Part shown: one piece after another, positions 53,351 to 63,037 of the stretch
Numbering within the stretch: the stretch's first letter is position 1
Layout: each line of letters opens with the position of its first letter
Source: Bradyrhizobium sp. CCBAU 051011
GTDB taxonomy: Bacteria; Pseudomonadota; Alphaproteobacteria; Rhizobiales; Xanthobacteraceae
Direction of reading: 5' to 3'
NCBI RefSeq assembly: GCF_009930815.1
Contig: NZ_CP022222.1
Coordinates: forward strand, 8,536,501-8,600,500
DNA length: 64,000 nucleotides
Translations under genes and position numbers: made by a program
Notes under the pieces: model-generated
What the model was told of the DNA's origin: nothing
The model's database searches: none
Seen by the model: the letters and a program-made list of their open reading frames with translations, nothing else

Positions 53351-54751
53351 ATGCTCGACCAGGTGACGACCGAGATGACCCGGCCCAATCTCGCGCCGAT
53401 TCCCATGGAATGCGACGCGCCGCATCTCAAGGTATCAGGCGAATTGCCGCGCGAGCTCAACGGCACGCTCTATCGCAACGGCCCCAATCCGCAGTTCGAT
53501 GCGCCCGGCGCGCACTGGTTCGTCGGCGACGGCATGCTGCACGCCTTTCATCTGGAGAATGGCCGCGCCAGCTATCGCAACCGCTGGGTTCGCACCCCGA
53601 AATGGCTGGCCGAGCACGATGCCGGCCGCGCGCTGTTTGGCGGCTTCGGCCGCAAGCTGCCGGGTGCCCCGGCCGGGGTCACCGACGATGGCGGCGTCGC
53701 CAACACCAACATCATCTTCCATGGCGGAAAACTGCTGGCGCTGGAGGAAGGCCATCTGCCGACCGAGATCGAGCCCGGCACGCTCGATCGTCTCGGCTAT
53801 TGTGACTACAACGGCGCCATCAAGGGTCCCTTCACCGCGCATCCCAAGATCGATCCCGTCACCGGCGAGATGGTGTTCTTCGGCTACAACGCGATGGGTC
53901 CGCTCACCCCCGCCCTCTCCTTCGGATCCGTCAACGCCTCAGGCGTGGTGACGCGGTTCGATCGCTTCGATGCGCCCTATGCCAGCATGGTGCACGACTT
54001 CATCGTCACCAAAAATCATCTGCTGTTTCCGATCCTGCCCATCACCGGCAGCATGGAGCGGGCGATGCGCGGCAAGCCGCCCTACGCCTGGGAGCCGGAG
54101 AAAGGCGCTTACGTCGGTGTCATGAAGCGCAACGGCTCGAAGGACCTCGCCTGGTTCCGCGCCGAGAGCTGCTACGTTTTCCACGTCATGAACGCCTGGG
54201 AGGAAGGCAACCGCATCATTGCCGACGTGATGCAGTTCGAGGAAGCGCCGCTGTTCCCGCATCCCGACGGTTCGAAAACGGATCCGCAGAAATCGCGCGC
54301 CCGCTACTGCCGCTGGACCTTCGACCTCGCAGGCAATACCGACCGCTTCACGCAAACCTATCTCGACGATCTCACCGGCGAATTCCCGCGCATCGACGAT
54401 CGCCGCGCGGGCTACGCAAATAGCCACGGCTGGTACGCCTGCGCCAACCCCGACCTGCCGATGTTCGGCGCACTGTCGGGCATCGTCCATGTCGACGGCA
54501 AGGGCAAACGTCTCGGCCATTATCTGCTGCCCGCCGGCGACACCATCTCCGAGCCGGTGTTCGTGGAGCGCGGGCCTGACGCCGCCGAAGGCGACGGCTG
54601 GCTGCTTGCCGTCGTCTGGCGCGCGCGGGAAAACCGCAGCGATCTGGCGGTGTTCAATGCGCAGGACGTCGAAGGAGGTCCCGTCGCGCTGGTGCATCTC
54701 GGCCACCGCGTGCCCGACGGGTTTCACGGCAACTGGGTGAGCGCGGAGTAA
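53351..54751 (+). CDS. Carotenoid oxygenase family protein
   Basis: 466 residues. A seven-bladed propeller dioxygenase with the four iron-binding His visible in AHPKIDPVTGEM (near 163), VHDFIVTKNH (near 215), FHVMNAWEEG (near 280) and the terminal FHGNW (near 460). It begins with the usual GELPRELNGTLYRNGPNP. Members cleave carotenoid or lignin-derived double bonds. The ATG at 53351 has GGAGA. Probably controlled by the TetR regulator; its substrate could also be the inducer, as often in such pairs. No frameshift. Confidence 0.92.
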   Translation: MLDQVTTEMTRPNLAPIPMECDAPHLKVSGELPRELNGTLYRNGPNPQFDAPGAHWFVGDGMLHAFHLENGRASYRNRWVRTPKWLAEHDAGRALFGGFGRKLPGAPAGVTDDGGVANTNIIFHGGKLLALEEGHLPTEIEPGTLDRLGYCDYNGAIKGPFTAHPKIDPVTGEMVFFGYNAMGPLTPALSFGSVNASGVVTRFDRFDAPYASMVHDFIVTKNHLLFPILPITGSMERAMRGKPPYAWEPEKGAYVGVMKRNGSKDLAWFRAESCYVFHVMNAWEEGNRIIADVMQFEEAPLFPHPDGSKTDPQKSRARYCRWTFDLAGNTDRFTQTYLDDLTGEFPRIDDRRAGYANSHGWYACANPDLPMFGALSGIVHVDGKGKRLGHYLLPAGDTISEPVFVERGPDAAEGDGWLLAVVWRARENRSDLAVFNAQDVEGGPVALVHLGHRVPDGFHGNWVSAE

Positions 54752-54773
54752 GTCAGTCGCTTTACGGGGCCTC

Positions 54774-54891
54774 CGTCATTCCGGGGCATCGCGCAGCGAT
54801 GAACTACGATGTGCAAGTGCACATCGGAGAATCCAGAGGTCACTCATCTCGAGATTCCGGGTTCGCGACTGCGTCGCGCCCCGGAATGACG
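54774..54891. repeat. Dispersed palindromic repeat (CGTCATTCCGGGG type)
   Basis: Starts CGTCATTCCGGGGC and ends GCCCCGGAATGACG, an imperfect long palindrome between two genes; a second repeat class, related in layout to those at 48,452 and 63,038. Confidence 0.75.
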
Positions 54892-54915
54892 AATTCAAAA
54901 CGGGGAGTGACGCAC

Positions 54916-55323
54916 ATGCACTTGCCCTCGATCACTGCGACCTATCTCGCCATTCTCGCCCTGCTCTACACCGTCCTCGCCGTTCAGGTCGGGCGGCTGC
55001 GCCAGCGCGACCGCGCCGCATTCGGCGACAATGGCAGCCTGCAACTGCGCAGCGCAATCCGCGCGCACGCCAACTTCATCGAATATGTCCCGATCATCAC
55101 GCTGATGGTGGCGATGCTGGAAATGTCCGGCCTGGCGGCGGTGTGGGTGCATCTATTGATGGGCGCGCTGCTGGTCTCACGGCTCTTGCACCCACTCGGC
55201 ATGTACGCCGCGCCCAATACGCTGCAATTCCGCATCGGCCGCGTCGGCGGCATCACGATCACGCTGGTCCTACTGCTGGCCTGTGCCCTGACGATCATGG
55301 CGCGCGCCTTGCTCGGTGCATAG
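54916..55323 (+). CDS. MAPEG-family membrane protein
   Basis: About 135 residues from the ATG at 54916 (MHLPSITATYLAILALLY). Four transmembrane helices and the family's RAHANFIEYVPI motif (near 52) mark it as MAPEG, related to glutathione-dependent membrane enzymes. The longer frame upstream enters the dispersed repeat and is rejected. The operator pair at 55,387 lies after it, so it belongs to its own or the oxygenase transcript. Confidence 0.85.
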   Translation: MHLPSITATYLAILALLYTVLAVQVGRLRQRDRAAFGDNGSLQLRSAIRAHANFIEYVPIITLMVAMLEMSGLAAVWVHLLMGALLVSRLLHPLGMYAAPNTLQFRIGRVGGITITLVLLLACALTIMARALLGA

Positions 55324-55386
55324 TCCGCCGCAGAGCCCCCACGTACCTCGTTGTAACACGGATCATTTTTCGGACGAAAAAGTCTT

Positions 55387-55458
55387 ATTTTGACACTGTA
55401 AAGATTTTTCTTGACGAATCCACTACACAGCCCTACGGTATCTTTACGATGTAAAGAT
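55387..55458. promoter_or_regulatory. Second pair of TetR operators
   Basis: ATTTTGACACTGTAAAGAT at 55,387-55,405 and ATCTTTACGATGTAAAGAT (identical to the first pair's perfect copy) at 55,440-55,458. It lies directly before the 192-residue membrane-protein gene, with a TTGACG between, so the promoter looks like a copy of the oxygenase promoter. Confidence 0.82.
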
Positions 55459-55478
55459 TAGTCCCCCGAGAGGCTGCC

Positions 55479-56057
55479 ATGACCATCTTCCTGATCCTCG
55501 CCCCTTTCGGGTCGTTCGCCCTGCTGATGCTGGTGACTTCGGCCGAGATCAGCCTGTTCACGTCGGCCGCGATCTGTCTCGCCGTCATCGGCATCGACGT
55601 TTATCGCGGCCGCTCGATCAAGATGCTCGGCGCGGGCTCAGTGGTCGTGTTCGCTACGCTCGGCGCCTATGTCGCGCTGGTCGATCCGAACCTCAGCCAT
55701 TCGGCCGTCAAACTGACTGTCGATGTCGGCATGCTCGCGATTTCGCTGGTCTCGCTGATCATCCGCAAGCCGTTCATTCTGCAATATGCGCTTGAGGAGA
55801 CCGATGCCGAGACGGCCAGGCAGCCCGGTTTTCTGAAGGCGGTGTATCTCATCACCTGGGCCTGGAACGGCGCGATCGTGCTGATGATGATCGGCAACGC
55901 TCTCGCGATCTACGTGCCGGGCCTGCCGATCTGGTCCAGCCTCGTGATCGCCTTTGCCGCCCGCAACAGCGCTGCCTTCTTCACGACATGGTATCCGCAA
56001 TATCGCAAGGCGAAGTATGGTGCGCCGCCTGCGAACGCCCTGACCGGCACCCACTAA
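55479..56057 (+). CDS. Membrane protein of unknown function (192 aa)
   Basis: 192 residues, five or six hydrophobic helices (about 5-30, 45-67, 75-97, 120-145, 150-172). No motif recognised. The ATG at 55479 follows the second TetR operator pair. It is 43 bases upstream of yciB on the same strand, so it is probably in one operon with it. Function unknown, perhaps membrane-lipid related because of its neighbours. Confidence 0.75.
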   Translation: MTIFLILAPFGSFALLMLVTSAEISLFTSAAICLAVIGIDVYRGRSIKMLGAGSVVVFATLGAYVALVDPNLSHSAVKLTVDVGMLAISLVSLIIRKPFILQYALEETDAETARQPGFLKAVYLITWAWNGAIVLMMIGNALAIYVPGLPIWSSLVIAFAARNSAAFFTTWYPQYRKAKYGAPPANALTGTH

Positions 56058-56100
56058 GCCCCGACCTCAAACCGTAACACGATCAGCAGAGAGCAAGCCG

Positions 56101-56658
56101 ATGAAGGACGTATTCGCCAGACTGGGCGCCGATTTTTTCTCCACCATCGTGTTCATCGCGATCTATCTCGCGACCGACAACGTCTTGCTGGCAACAGGCG
56201 TGGCGATCGCAGGCGCCATCGCCCAGGTGATCTACTCGCGCATCAAGGGCAAGGAGCTTGGCTACATGACCTGGGCGAGCCTGGCGCTGGTCATCGTGCT
56301 CGGCAGCGCGACACTGTTGACCCACGATCCCCGCTTCGTGCTGGCGAAACCCGCGATCGGACATTTTGCGATCGGCGCCATCATGCTCAAGCGCGGCTGG
56401 ATGCTGCGCTACGTGCCGCCGATCGTGAGCCAGACCATTCCCGAATACGTCACCTTCGCGGGCTATGCCTGGGCCGCACTGTGCTTCGTGCTCGCTGCCG
56501 GCACCATCGGTGTCGCTGTCACCGGCGACATGAAGCTGTGGACGTTCTATGTGACGGTCGTACTTGTCGGCGCCAAGATTGCCGCCTTCGCAATTCAATA
56601 CATCGCGTTTCGTATTTTGGTCGGCAGCCGGATTCGCGCTGCCGCCCAGCGCGCCTGA
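56101..56658 (+). CDS. yciB: Inner-membrane septation protein YciB family
   Basis: 185 residues with five transmembrane helices. It resembles the YciB/IspA family (septation protein A): MKDVFARLGADFFSTIVFIA at the start, then VIYSRIKGKELGYMTW, and the family's GHFAIGAIMLKRGWMLRYVPP segment. Such proteins affect cell-envelope and septum formation. It follows the 192-residue gene, so it is likely under TetR control here, unlike the usual solitary gene. No defect seen. Confidence 0.82.
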   Translation: MKDVFARLGADFFSTIVFIAIYLATDNVLLATGVAIAGAIAQVIYSRIKGKELGYMTWASLALVIVLGSATLLTHDPRFVLAKPAIGHFAIGAIMLKRGWMLRYVPPIVSQTIPEYVTFAGYAWAALCFVLAAGTIGVAVTGDMKLWTFYVTVVLVGAKIAAFAIQYIAFRILVGSRIRAAAQRA

Positions 56659-56784
56659 AAAATGCGTGTCAAAAGGACGCTTGAGACGGTTGGGCTTGTG
56701 TGGCGAGATAGGCTATACCGCCGATCGAGTTTAGCGGATCTCGCAAGCCATTCCGGCTTGCCGGGAAAATGTCGGGAGACAGCA

Positions 56785-57081
56785 ATGGCCGTGGACGGAA
56801 ACTGGAATCTCACCATGAGCACGCCGATGGGCGAGCGCAAGGCAACACTGACCCTGTTGGCCTCCGGCGGTACGCTGACGGGCACGCAGGGCGCCGACGG
56901 CAATTCTACCGAAATCTTCGACGGCGCTATCAGCGGCGACGCCGTCAACTGGAAGGTCTCGATCACCAACCCGATGCCGTTGACCCTCGAGTTCATCGGA
57001 AAGGTCTCCGGCGACAGCATGAGCGGCGAGATGGGTATCGGCCCAATGGGCAGCTTCCCCTTCACCGGGACGCGGGCCTGA
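56785..57081 (+). CDS. Small hypothetical protein (98 aa)
   Basis: 98 residues from the ATG at 56785 (MAVDGNWNLTMSTPMGERKA). Repeated beta-strand-like blocks rich in Gly and Thr suggest a small beta-barrel, similar to secreted or lipocalin-like hypothetical proteins. The upstream 41 codons of the longer frame are not conserved-looking. Stands alone between yciB and DUF429. Confidence 0.65.
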   Translation: MAVDGNWNLTMSTPMGERKATLTLLASGGTLTGTQGADGNSTEIFDGAISGDAVNWKVSITNPMPLTLEFIGKVSGDSMSGEMGIGPMGSFPFTGTRA

Positions 57082-57268
57082 TTGATGAGGAGGCCGCAGC
57101 GCCTCCTCGCTCTCTCGGTCATGCACAAGATGATTCTGTTATCGATCGCCGCCCTCGATCCGAAATCGCCGGGAAACGTATTCGCGCCGCGGCAGGTGCT
57201 GTGCTCCAATCAGGTAACGAACTGCAGTTAAACCGATCTTCGTTTCGGTTCGCTGGCGATCGATCGGA

Positions 57269-57961
57269 TCATGACCAGATCTGCATCTGCAGGCCGTACG
57301 CATCGCGTGGCGGTATCCCGTCCGGAAGGCAGCCAGCGGCGGCGCGCGCGGCGATCGCGACAGCGCAGGCGTCAAGCACGTCGTCGCATTTGGCTCCGGT
57401 ACCGATGCGTTCGTCGGCCAACCACCTGTCTATAGCCCTGATCCCTTCCCGCTTTAGCAGCAGACGGCGAAGGCGGATTCCAGCCTCCGACTTCTTCGAC
57501 GGCAGCGGCTTGCAATCGTTCAGGCGTAAGAAAACCAGTTCCGGATGCGCCTCGCGAATGTCGTGCGAACGATTGGCCAGTACGAATCTGTCCACCTCCA
57601 TGATCTTCGGCCCGAGGTGCCAGAGTTGACGTGACACCCGCTTCTGGCTGCGCTGCAATGCAGCTCGATTGGCTTGGTCGGGATCGGAGAACTCCCTCCA
57701 GAGCCAACGCCGCGCACCGGTGAACACGCGTGAAGAATGCGGCCGTAACCTCTCGCGGGCGAGGAGGTCGCAGGCCCGCTCGCCGTCATCGGTCATACCA
57801 ATGGGAATGTCGATCGCAGCGCGATCAAAGCCAACGGATAGCGCGCCCGCCACGTCGTGACAAAATCTGATCGCGTGAAGGTCGCCGTCGAGGAGAACCG
57901 CAACCCAGCCATGGCGGAACCCGTCGAGGCCAATCGCCCTGCAGCCGGACACCGCGCTCAC
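57269..57961 (-). CDS. DUF429-family protein (predicted RNase-H-like nuclease)
   Basis: 230 residues. DUF429 is a ribonuclease-H-like fold protein family; the start CRAIGLDGFRHGWVAVLL and the AIDIPIGM segment are typical and carry acidic residues (Asp-13, Asp-51) that match. The end CDDVLDACAVAIAARAAAG is also family-like. It starts with GTG at 57961, overlapping the MaoC stop (GTGA), so the two are coupled. Substrate unknown. Confidence 0.78.
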   Translation of the reverse strand: MSAVSGCRAIGLDGFRHGWVAVLLDGDLHAIRFCHDVAGALSVGFDRAAIDIPIGMTDDGERACDLLARERLRPHSSRVFTGARRWLWREFSDPDQANRAALQRSQKRVSRQLWHLGPKIMEVDRFVLANRSHDIREAHPELVFLRLNDCKPLPSKKSEAGIRLRRLLLKREGIRAIDRWLADERIGTGAKCDDVLDACAVAIAARAAAGCLPDGIPPRDAYGLQMQIWS

Positions 57962-58401
57962 TTCGGACGCGTCGGCACGATCGCGATCGGAATGAAGGTA
58001 TAGACCGCCTCGCCGTGCTGGTCATAAAGGGTCCATCTGACACGGGCGACGCCTTGAGGCTTCGACCGCGAAGGCGCCAGTTCGACCACTTCTCCTTCAA
58101 GGTGCAGCGTGTCGCCGGGCCGCACCGGCTTCAGCCAGCGCAGATCGTCAACACCGGCGCCCAAGAGCGGATGCGGCCCGAACGGCCGGCACTCGGTGGC
58201 AAGCCGCATGGCGATCGCCGCCGTATGCCAGCCAGATGCGGCGAGTCCCTTGAAGACCGTCTTCTTGGCGGCCTCCTCGTCGAGGTGAAACGGCTGCGGG
58301 TCGTATTCCCTGGCGAAGCGAAGGATGTCTTCCTTTGACACCATCACTTCGCCGCCCTTGAAGCGCATGCCGACTTTCAGGTCGTCGAACCACTCGACCA
58401 T
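57958..58401 (-). CDS. MaoC-like dehydratase (hotdog fold)
   Basis: 147 residues, a hotdog-fold hydratase. The MaoC motif is seen in FAREYDPQPFHLDEEAAKKTVFKG (Asp and His of the active site, about residues 30-50). Its partners in related clusters act on enoyl-CoA esters. The ATG at 58401 is chosen by family start (MVEWFDDLKVGMRF). The DUF429 gene follows with a four-base overlap. Probably fatty-acid-like metabolism; the substrate is not known. Confidence 0.85.
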   Translation of the reverse strand: MVEWFDDLKVGMRFKGGEVMVSKEDILRFAREYDPQPFHLDEEAAKKTVFKGLAASGWHTAAIAMRLATECRPFGPHPLLGAGVDDLRWLKPVRPGDTLHLEGEVVELAPSRSKPQGVARVRWTLYDQHGEAVYTFIPIAIVPTRPK

Positions 58402-58432
58402 GTTGTTGTTGCTTCCTGCTAGGGATTGCCCC

Positions 58433-60085
58433 TCACCCCAGATTCAATTCCTTGAAGAAGTCGTTACCCTTGTCGTCGATGATGATGAAGGCCGGAAAAT
58501 CCACCACCTCGATGCGCCAGATCGCTTCCATGCCGAGCTCGGGATATTCCACCACCTCGACCTTCTTGATGCAGTGCTCGGCGAGGTTCGCCGCAGCACC
58601 GCCGATCGAGCCGAGATAGAAGCCGCCGTGCTTCTTGCAGGCCTCGCGCACCGCGACCGCGCGGTTGCCCTTGGCGACCATCACCATCGAGCCGCCCGCC
58701 GCCTGGAACTGGTCGACGAAGGAGTCCATGCGGCCTGCGGTGGTCGGGCCGAATGCGCCGGAAGCATAGCCGTCCGGTGTCTTGGCCGGACCGGCGTAAT
58801 ACACCGGATGGTTCTTGAAGTAATCCGGCAGCGGCTCGCCCTTCTCCAGCCGCTCGCGCAGTTTGGCGTGGGCGGAATCGCGCGCGACGATCATGGTGCC
58901 GGTCATCGAGACGCGCGTCTTGATCGGATAGTTCGACAGCGTCGCCAGAATTTCCTTCATCGGCTTGTTGAGGTCGATCTTCACGACTTCGCCGCCGAGC
59001 GACTGTTCGACCGCCGGCAGATACTGCGCCGGGTTATGCTCCAGCTCTTCGAGATAGACGCCGTCCCTGGTGATCTTGCCGAGCACCTGGCGGTCCGCCG
59101 AGCAGGAGACGCCGAGCCCGATCGGCAGCGAGGCACCATGGCGCGGCATCCGGATTACGCGCACGTCATGGCAGAAATACTTGCCGCCGAACTGCGCGCC
59201 GACGCCGAGCGACTGCGTCATCTTGAGGATTTCCTGCTCCATCTCCAGATCGCGGAACGCGTTACCGTCCGCCGAGCCGTGGGTGGGCAGCGCATCGAGA
59301 TAGCGGGCCGACGCCAGCTTCACCGTCTTCATGCAAAGCTCGGCGGACGTGCCGCCGATGACGATGGCGAGGTGATATGGCGGACACGCCGCGGTGCCGA
59401 GGGTGAGCACCTTCTCCTTCAGGAACGCCAGCAGGCGGTCTTTGGTGAGAACGGATGGCGTCGCCTGGAACAGAAAGCTCTTGTTGGCGCTTCCGCCACC
59501 CTTGGCCATGAACATGAACTTGTAGGCGTCGTCACCCTCGGCATAGATCTCGCACTGCGCCGGCATGTTGTTGGCCGTGTTCTTTTCCTCGTACATCGAC
59601 AAGGGAGCGACCTGCGAATAGCGCAGGTTACGACGCAGGTACGCATCGCGCGCGCCTTCGCTCAACGCCGCCTCGTCGTCGCCGTCGGTGATGACGTTGC
59701 AGCCCTTCTTGCCCATGATGATCGCGGTACCGGTATCCTGGCACATCGGCAGCACCCCGCCGGCGGCGATGTTGGCGTTCTTCAGGAAGTCGAAGGCGAC
59801 GAACTTGTCGTTGTCGCTGGCTTCCTTGTCTTCCAGGATCGAGCGCAACTGCTTCAGGTGGCCCGGCCGCAGATAGTGATTGATGTCGCCGAAGGCAGCC
59901 TCCGACAACGCCCGCAGCGCCTCGCGCGACACCACCAGCATGTCCTTGCCGAGCACCTTCTCGACCCGCACGCCCTCAGCCGTGACCTTCTTGTAGGGGG
60001 TGGTATCCGGCCCCAGCGGAAACAGCGGCGTATGCTTGTAGGGCGGAACGGGTTTTTGGTCAGGAAAAGCGGTCGGAGCGTTCAT
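58433..60085 (-). CDS. Class I (iron-sulfur) fumarate hydratase
   Basis: 550 residues, full length for the class I enzyme (FumA/FumB type). The oxygen-sensitive 4Fe-4S cluster ligands are in the [15 protein letters not shown] and VSCSAD segments, all three present. It interconverts fumarate and malate in the TCA cycle. The ATG at 60085 starts [25 protein letters not shown]. The gene is the core metabolic marker that suggests the backbone chromosome here. No operon partner. Confidence 0.93.
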   Translation of the reverse strand: MNAPTAFPDQKPVPPYKHTPLFPLGPDTTPYKKVTAEGVRVEKVLGKDMLVVSREALRALSEAAFGDINHYLRPGHLKQLRSILEDKEASDNDKFVAFDFLKNANIAAGGVLPMCQDTGTAIIMGKKGCNVITDGDDEAALSEGARDAYLRRNLRYSQVAPLSMYEEKNTANNMPAQCEIYAEGDDAYKFMFMAKGGGSANKSFLFQATPSVLTKDRLLAFLKEKVLTLGTAACPPYHLAIVIGGTSAELCMKTVKLASARYLDALPTHGSADGNAFRDLEMEQEILKMTQSLGVGAQFGGKYFCHDVRVIRMPRHGASLPIGLGVSCSADRQVLGKITRDGVYLEELEHNPAQYLPAVEQSLGGEVVKIDLNKPMKEILATLSNYPIKTRVSMTGTMIVARDSAHAKLRERLEKGEPLPDYFKNHPVYYAGPAKTPDGYASGAFGPTTAGRMDSFVDQFQAAGGSMVMVAKGNRAVAVREACKKHGGFYLGSIGGAAANLAEHCIKKVEVVEYPELGMEAIWRIEVVDFPAFIIIDDKGNDFFKELNLG

Positions 60086-60300
60086 GTCGAAATCTCGGGT
60101 TGGAGCCGGCGGCGGCCAGAACGGCGCCGCAGCAATAGACCCGTTCTAAGCATTTTTCGACCAAAAGGAAGGTTTTGCTGGCGTGCCGGATGCGGCCGAA
60201 TCCGGGCATTGCGGCCGCCCATCGGCGATTGAACCGTTCCGGGTCCATTTCAGACAAACCCGAGATTTCCGATGGTCCCCGCACAGACTTGCGATTACAA

Positions 60301-60831
60301 ATGAACTCCGCAACCACAGTATCCGATGCAGCGTCCATCCCGGCGCGCCCGCCGCGGCTGCTCGGGCTTTATCTGCTTCTTATCATCATGGCCGCGATCG
60401 AAGCCTTCGAAGGGCTGTCGCACGCACCGATGTTGTTCGGCGACATGTCGGAGATTCCCGGGCCCGGCCTCGGCGGCGCGATCATCAAGGCATGTATCGC
60501 CAGCCATCCGGTGCTGGCGCTGGCGGCGTTGGCGTTCGCCACCGTCGGCCGCCTGCGTTACGCGATCATGGCGCTCGGCGCGCTCGTGCTGATGAACTGG
60601 CTGAACGAGATGCCCTCGGTGGTACGGCACGGGCTGGAGTTTCGTGGTGTCTCCGCCTTCGAGACGCCTGTCCGGATCATCGCGTTTCCGCTGATGGCCG
60701 CCTGCGCCATCGCGCTTGCCGCACGCGGCCAGCGGCTGGGATTCGCCACCATGCTGGTCAGCGTTCCCACGCTGTACGGCGTCTTTGCCGTGATCGCCTT
60801 CGGGATCGGCGTCATCCTCTACGGTTTCTGA
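60301..60831 (+). CDS. Membrane protein of unknown function (176 aa)
   Basis: About 176 residues from the ATG at 60301, with four hydrophobic segments (near 20-40, 65-82, 90-110, 130-175). No motif recognised. The longer frame upstream overlaps the fumarase leader and is rejected. Divergent from fumarase, 215 bases away. Confidence 0.6.
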   Translation: MNSATTVSDAASIPARPPRLLGLYLLLIIMAAIEAFEGLSHAPMLFGDMSEIPGPGLGGAIIKACIASHPVLALAALAFATVGRLRYAIMALGALVLMNWLNEMPSVVRHGLEFRGVSAFETPVRIIAFPLMAACAIALAARGQRLGFATMLVSVPTLYGVFAVIAFGIGVILYGF

Positions 60832-60908
60832 GAAGCAAGTTGACTTCCGCACGCGGCCCTTGCAGGAAATCCGCACGCGGGATTCAATGGCGCAAAGGGG
60901 CATTCACA

Positions 60909-61385
60909 ATGGCTTTGGGACCACAATTTCGCCGACCGACCTTGCTTGCCGCCACGCTGGCGCTGGTTGCGACGGTCGGCGCATCGCCGGCACGGGCCGA
61001 CCGCTGCGAGGACACCGCCAAGGAACTGAAGAACCAGATCGACGGCCTCAAGATCAGCATGAACACCGGCAACATGATTTATCTGGCGCATCCGGCGGCC
61101 AAGGAATTGTCGCTCGGCTGCCGCGGCCGCAATTATTCCGTCGAGCTCTACGCCAAGACCGACCGCAAGCCGAAACCCGAATTCTTCGCCCTCGTCGCGT
61201 CCGCCGGCGCCATCATCTTCACGATCCCGAAGCCCGACGTGGTGACCGGCTCCTCGCGCTGCATCAAGCGCATGGGCTTACTCCGCGGCGACAAGGTTTC
61301 CATGCGCTTTCGCCGCCTCAACATGGAATGCACGCGCACCAAGACCGAGGCCTCGATCGTGGTGACCCGTGGCAAGGACGAGTAG
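60909..61385 (+). CDS. Exported hypothetical protein (158 aa)
   Basis: 158 residues from the ATG at 60909. A signal peptide is seen (LLAATLALVATVGASPARA, cleavage before DRCEDT). Mature part about 127 residues with four cysteines (CEDT, GCRGR, SRCIKR, MECTR) and many Lys/Arg; no catalytic motif. Probably periplasmic. It lies 77 bases after the 176-residue gene on the same strand and may be co-transcribed. Confidence 0.75.
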   Translation: MALGPQFRRPTLLAATLALVATVGASPARADRCEDTAKELKNQIDGLKISMNTGNMIYLAHPAAKELSLGCRGRNYSVELYAKTDRKPKPEFFALVASAGAIIFTIPKPDVVTGSSRCIKRMGLLRGDKVSMRFRRLNMECTRTKTEASIVVTRGKDE

Positions 61386-61529
61386 CCACTCCCGATCGGT
61401 CGCATTCTAACGATTCCGCGAGCCGTCCGTTCACCATCGGACGGGATTGACGGGGTCGGCGCGGGATTGCCGCGCGGGATTCACCAATCTTTCGTTTCAT
61501 GCCGGCCAGTGTCGGAGGCAACCAAGAGG

Positions 61530-61724
61530 ATGCTTCCGATGGATGTCTCTGCTGTTCCCGCAACGGTCGTGGTCAAGGCGCCTGAAGTTCCCGTGTTCAA
61601 GGCTCCCGACAAGACCCCCGACGTGCAGAACGGCGCCGCCGCCGACGGCACCCGCACGTCGCAGCCGACGCTGGTTGCCCCCCTGCCGCCCGGACAGGGA
61701 ACGCGGATCGATCGGTTGGCTTGA
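61530..61724 (+). CDS. Small Pro-rich hypothetical protein (64 aa)
   Basis: 64 residues from the ATG at 61530 (MLPMDVSAVPATVVVKAPEV), rich in Pro, Val and Thr, with no membrane helix. Could instead start at an ATG three codons later. Low complexity, so a structural or regulatory role is possible but unproven. Codon use fits the neighbours. Confidence 0.45.
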   Translation: MLPMDVSAVPATVVVKAPEVPVFKAPDKTPDVQNGAAADGTRTSQPTLVAPLPPGQGTRIDRLA

Positions 61725-61957
61725 TCTTACAGCGCGCACGCTGTCGTCGCCCACCTTGTGCCAATTGCGCACTGGAACGGGCGATCCAGTATTCCAGAGG
61801 CGTGAGCGATTCGATCGATAGGCCGCGGCGTACTGGATACCCGCTTTGAGCGGGATGGCAGTTGCGCGAAAACGTGGTGCTTAACTTCCTCCCAACGCCG
61901 CAAGTTTGCCGAAGAATCGCGCGATCACGTTGACCGTGGGGCGGCCGGAACCCGCGC

Positions 61958-62632
61958 ATGATCGCAAGACTTCTGCTGCAAAACACCATCACTGGCGTCG
62001 TGCTCGGCGCACTGCTGTTCGCCTCGGCCGGGACGCTGGATTGGCCGGCGGCGTGGGCGTTCCTGGCCGTCAGCGCAATCATCGGCCCGGCCTGCGGATT
62101 ATGGCTGGCAAAGACCGATCCCGCCCTGCTCGCCGAGCGGATGCGGCCGACGTTTCAGGCCGACCAGCCGGCCGCCGACAAGAAATTCATGCTTGTCTTC
62201 GTCCTGGTAGCGCTCATCTGGCTAATCGCCATCGGACTGGACCGGCGTGCGCATGCCTCCGACATTCCACTGGCGCTGCAAATGGTGGGGCTTGCGATGT
62301 ACCTGCTCTCGACCGCCTTCATCATGTGGGTGTTCCGCGCAAATTCCTTTGCCGCGCCCGTCGTGAAGGTGCAGGCCGCGCGCCAGCATCACGTCGTCTC
62401 GAGCGGCCCCTATGCCTTCGTCCGCCATCCCATGTACAGCGGCATCATGTTGTTCTTCGTAGGCGTCCCGCTATTGCTGGGATCATGGTGGGGCGTGGCG
62501 ATCGCGCCGGTATTCGCCGTGCTGTTCGCTATTCGCGCCCGCATCGAGGAGCGCGCCTTGGTCGAGGGGCTGCCCGGCTATGCTGACTATGCCGCGCGCG
62601 TGCGCTATCGTCTGGTGCCAGGCGTTTGGTGA
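61958..62632 (+). CDS. Isoprenylcysteine carboxyl methyltransferase (ICMT)-like membrane protein
   Basis: 224 residues, five or six membrane helices. The C-terminal PYAFVRHPMYSGIM motif (near 147-160) is the ICMT/NnrU-type SAM-binding signature, with the conserved Arg-His-Pro and Tyr. Bacterial members methylate small lipid-like or thiol substrates; substrate unknown. ATG at 61958. Alone on the plus strand. Confidence 0.83.
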   Translation: MIARLLLQNTITGVVLGALLFASAGTLDWPAAWAFLAVSAIIGPACGLWLAKTDPALLAERMRPTFQADQPAADKKFMLVFVLVALIWLIAIGLDRRAHASDIPLALQMVGLAMYLLSTAFIMWVFRANSFAAPVVKVQAARQHHVVSSGPYAFVRHPMYSGIMLFFVGVPLLLGSWWGVAIAPVFAVLFAIRARIEERALVEGLPGYADYAARVRYRLVPGVW

Positions 62633-62669
62633 GAGAAGGCTTTGGTGAGAGACCAGGAGGTGGACTCGG

Positions 62670-63029
62670 ATGCCCGATAGCAAGACCTACACCGGCGGCT
62701 GCCATTGCGGCCAGGTGCGCTTCGAATGCACCAGTGACCTTGCGATGGTCACCGCGTGCAATTGCTCGATCTGCACCAAGAAGGGCCTGCACTTCACCTT
62801 CCTCGATCCGAAAAGCTTTCATCTTCGCGCCGGCGAAGAAAATCTGAAGGAATACCTCTTCAACAAGCACGCCATCCACCACCAGCTCTGCGTCGATTGC
62901 GGCGTCGACGTCTTCGCGCGTGGCAAGAAGCCCGACGGCAGCGACGTGGTGGCGCTCAATGTGAGCTGCATCGACGGCATCGAACTGTCGAAGCTGGAGA
63001 TGACGCCGGTGGATGGCAGGAGCTTGTGA
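62670..63029 (+). CDS. GFA-family protein (CENP-V/GFA fold)
   Basis: 119 residues. The zinc-binding cysteines are in GGCHCGQVRFEC (near 8-19), CNCSICTKKG (near 28-36) and CVDCGVDVF (near 73-81), the typical GFA pattern. Glutathione-dependent formaldehyde-activating enzymes are one example, but many relatives have other roles. The ATG at 62670 has AGGAGG just upstream. It lies 37 bases after the methyltransferase-like gene on the same strand, so it may be co-transcribed. Confidence 0.87.
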   Translation: MPDSKTYTGGCHCGQVRFECTSDLAMVTACNCSICTKKGLHFTFLDPKSFHLRAGEENLKEYLFNKHAIHHQLCVDCGVDVFARGKKPDGSDVVALNVSCIDGIELSKLEMTPVDGRSL

Positions 63030-63037
63030 CTACTACT

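Noticed and set aside
58325..60232. 635-codon plus-strand frame opposite the fumarase gene
   Set aside because: Antisense shadow of a core enzyme; no domain.
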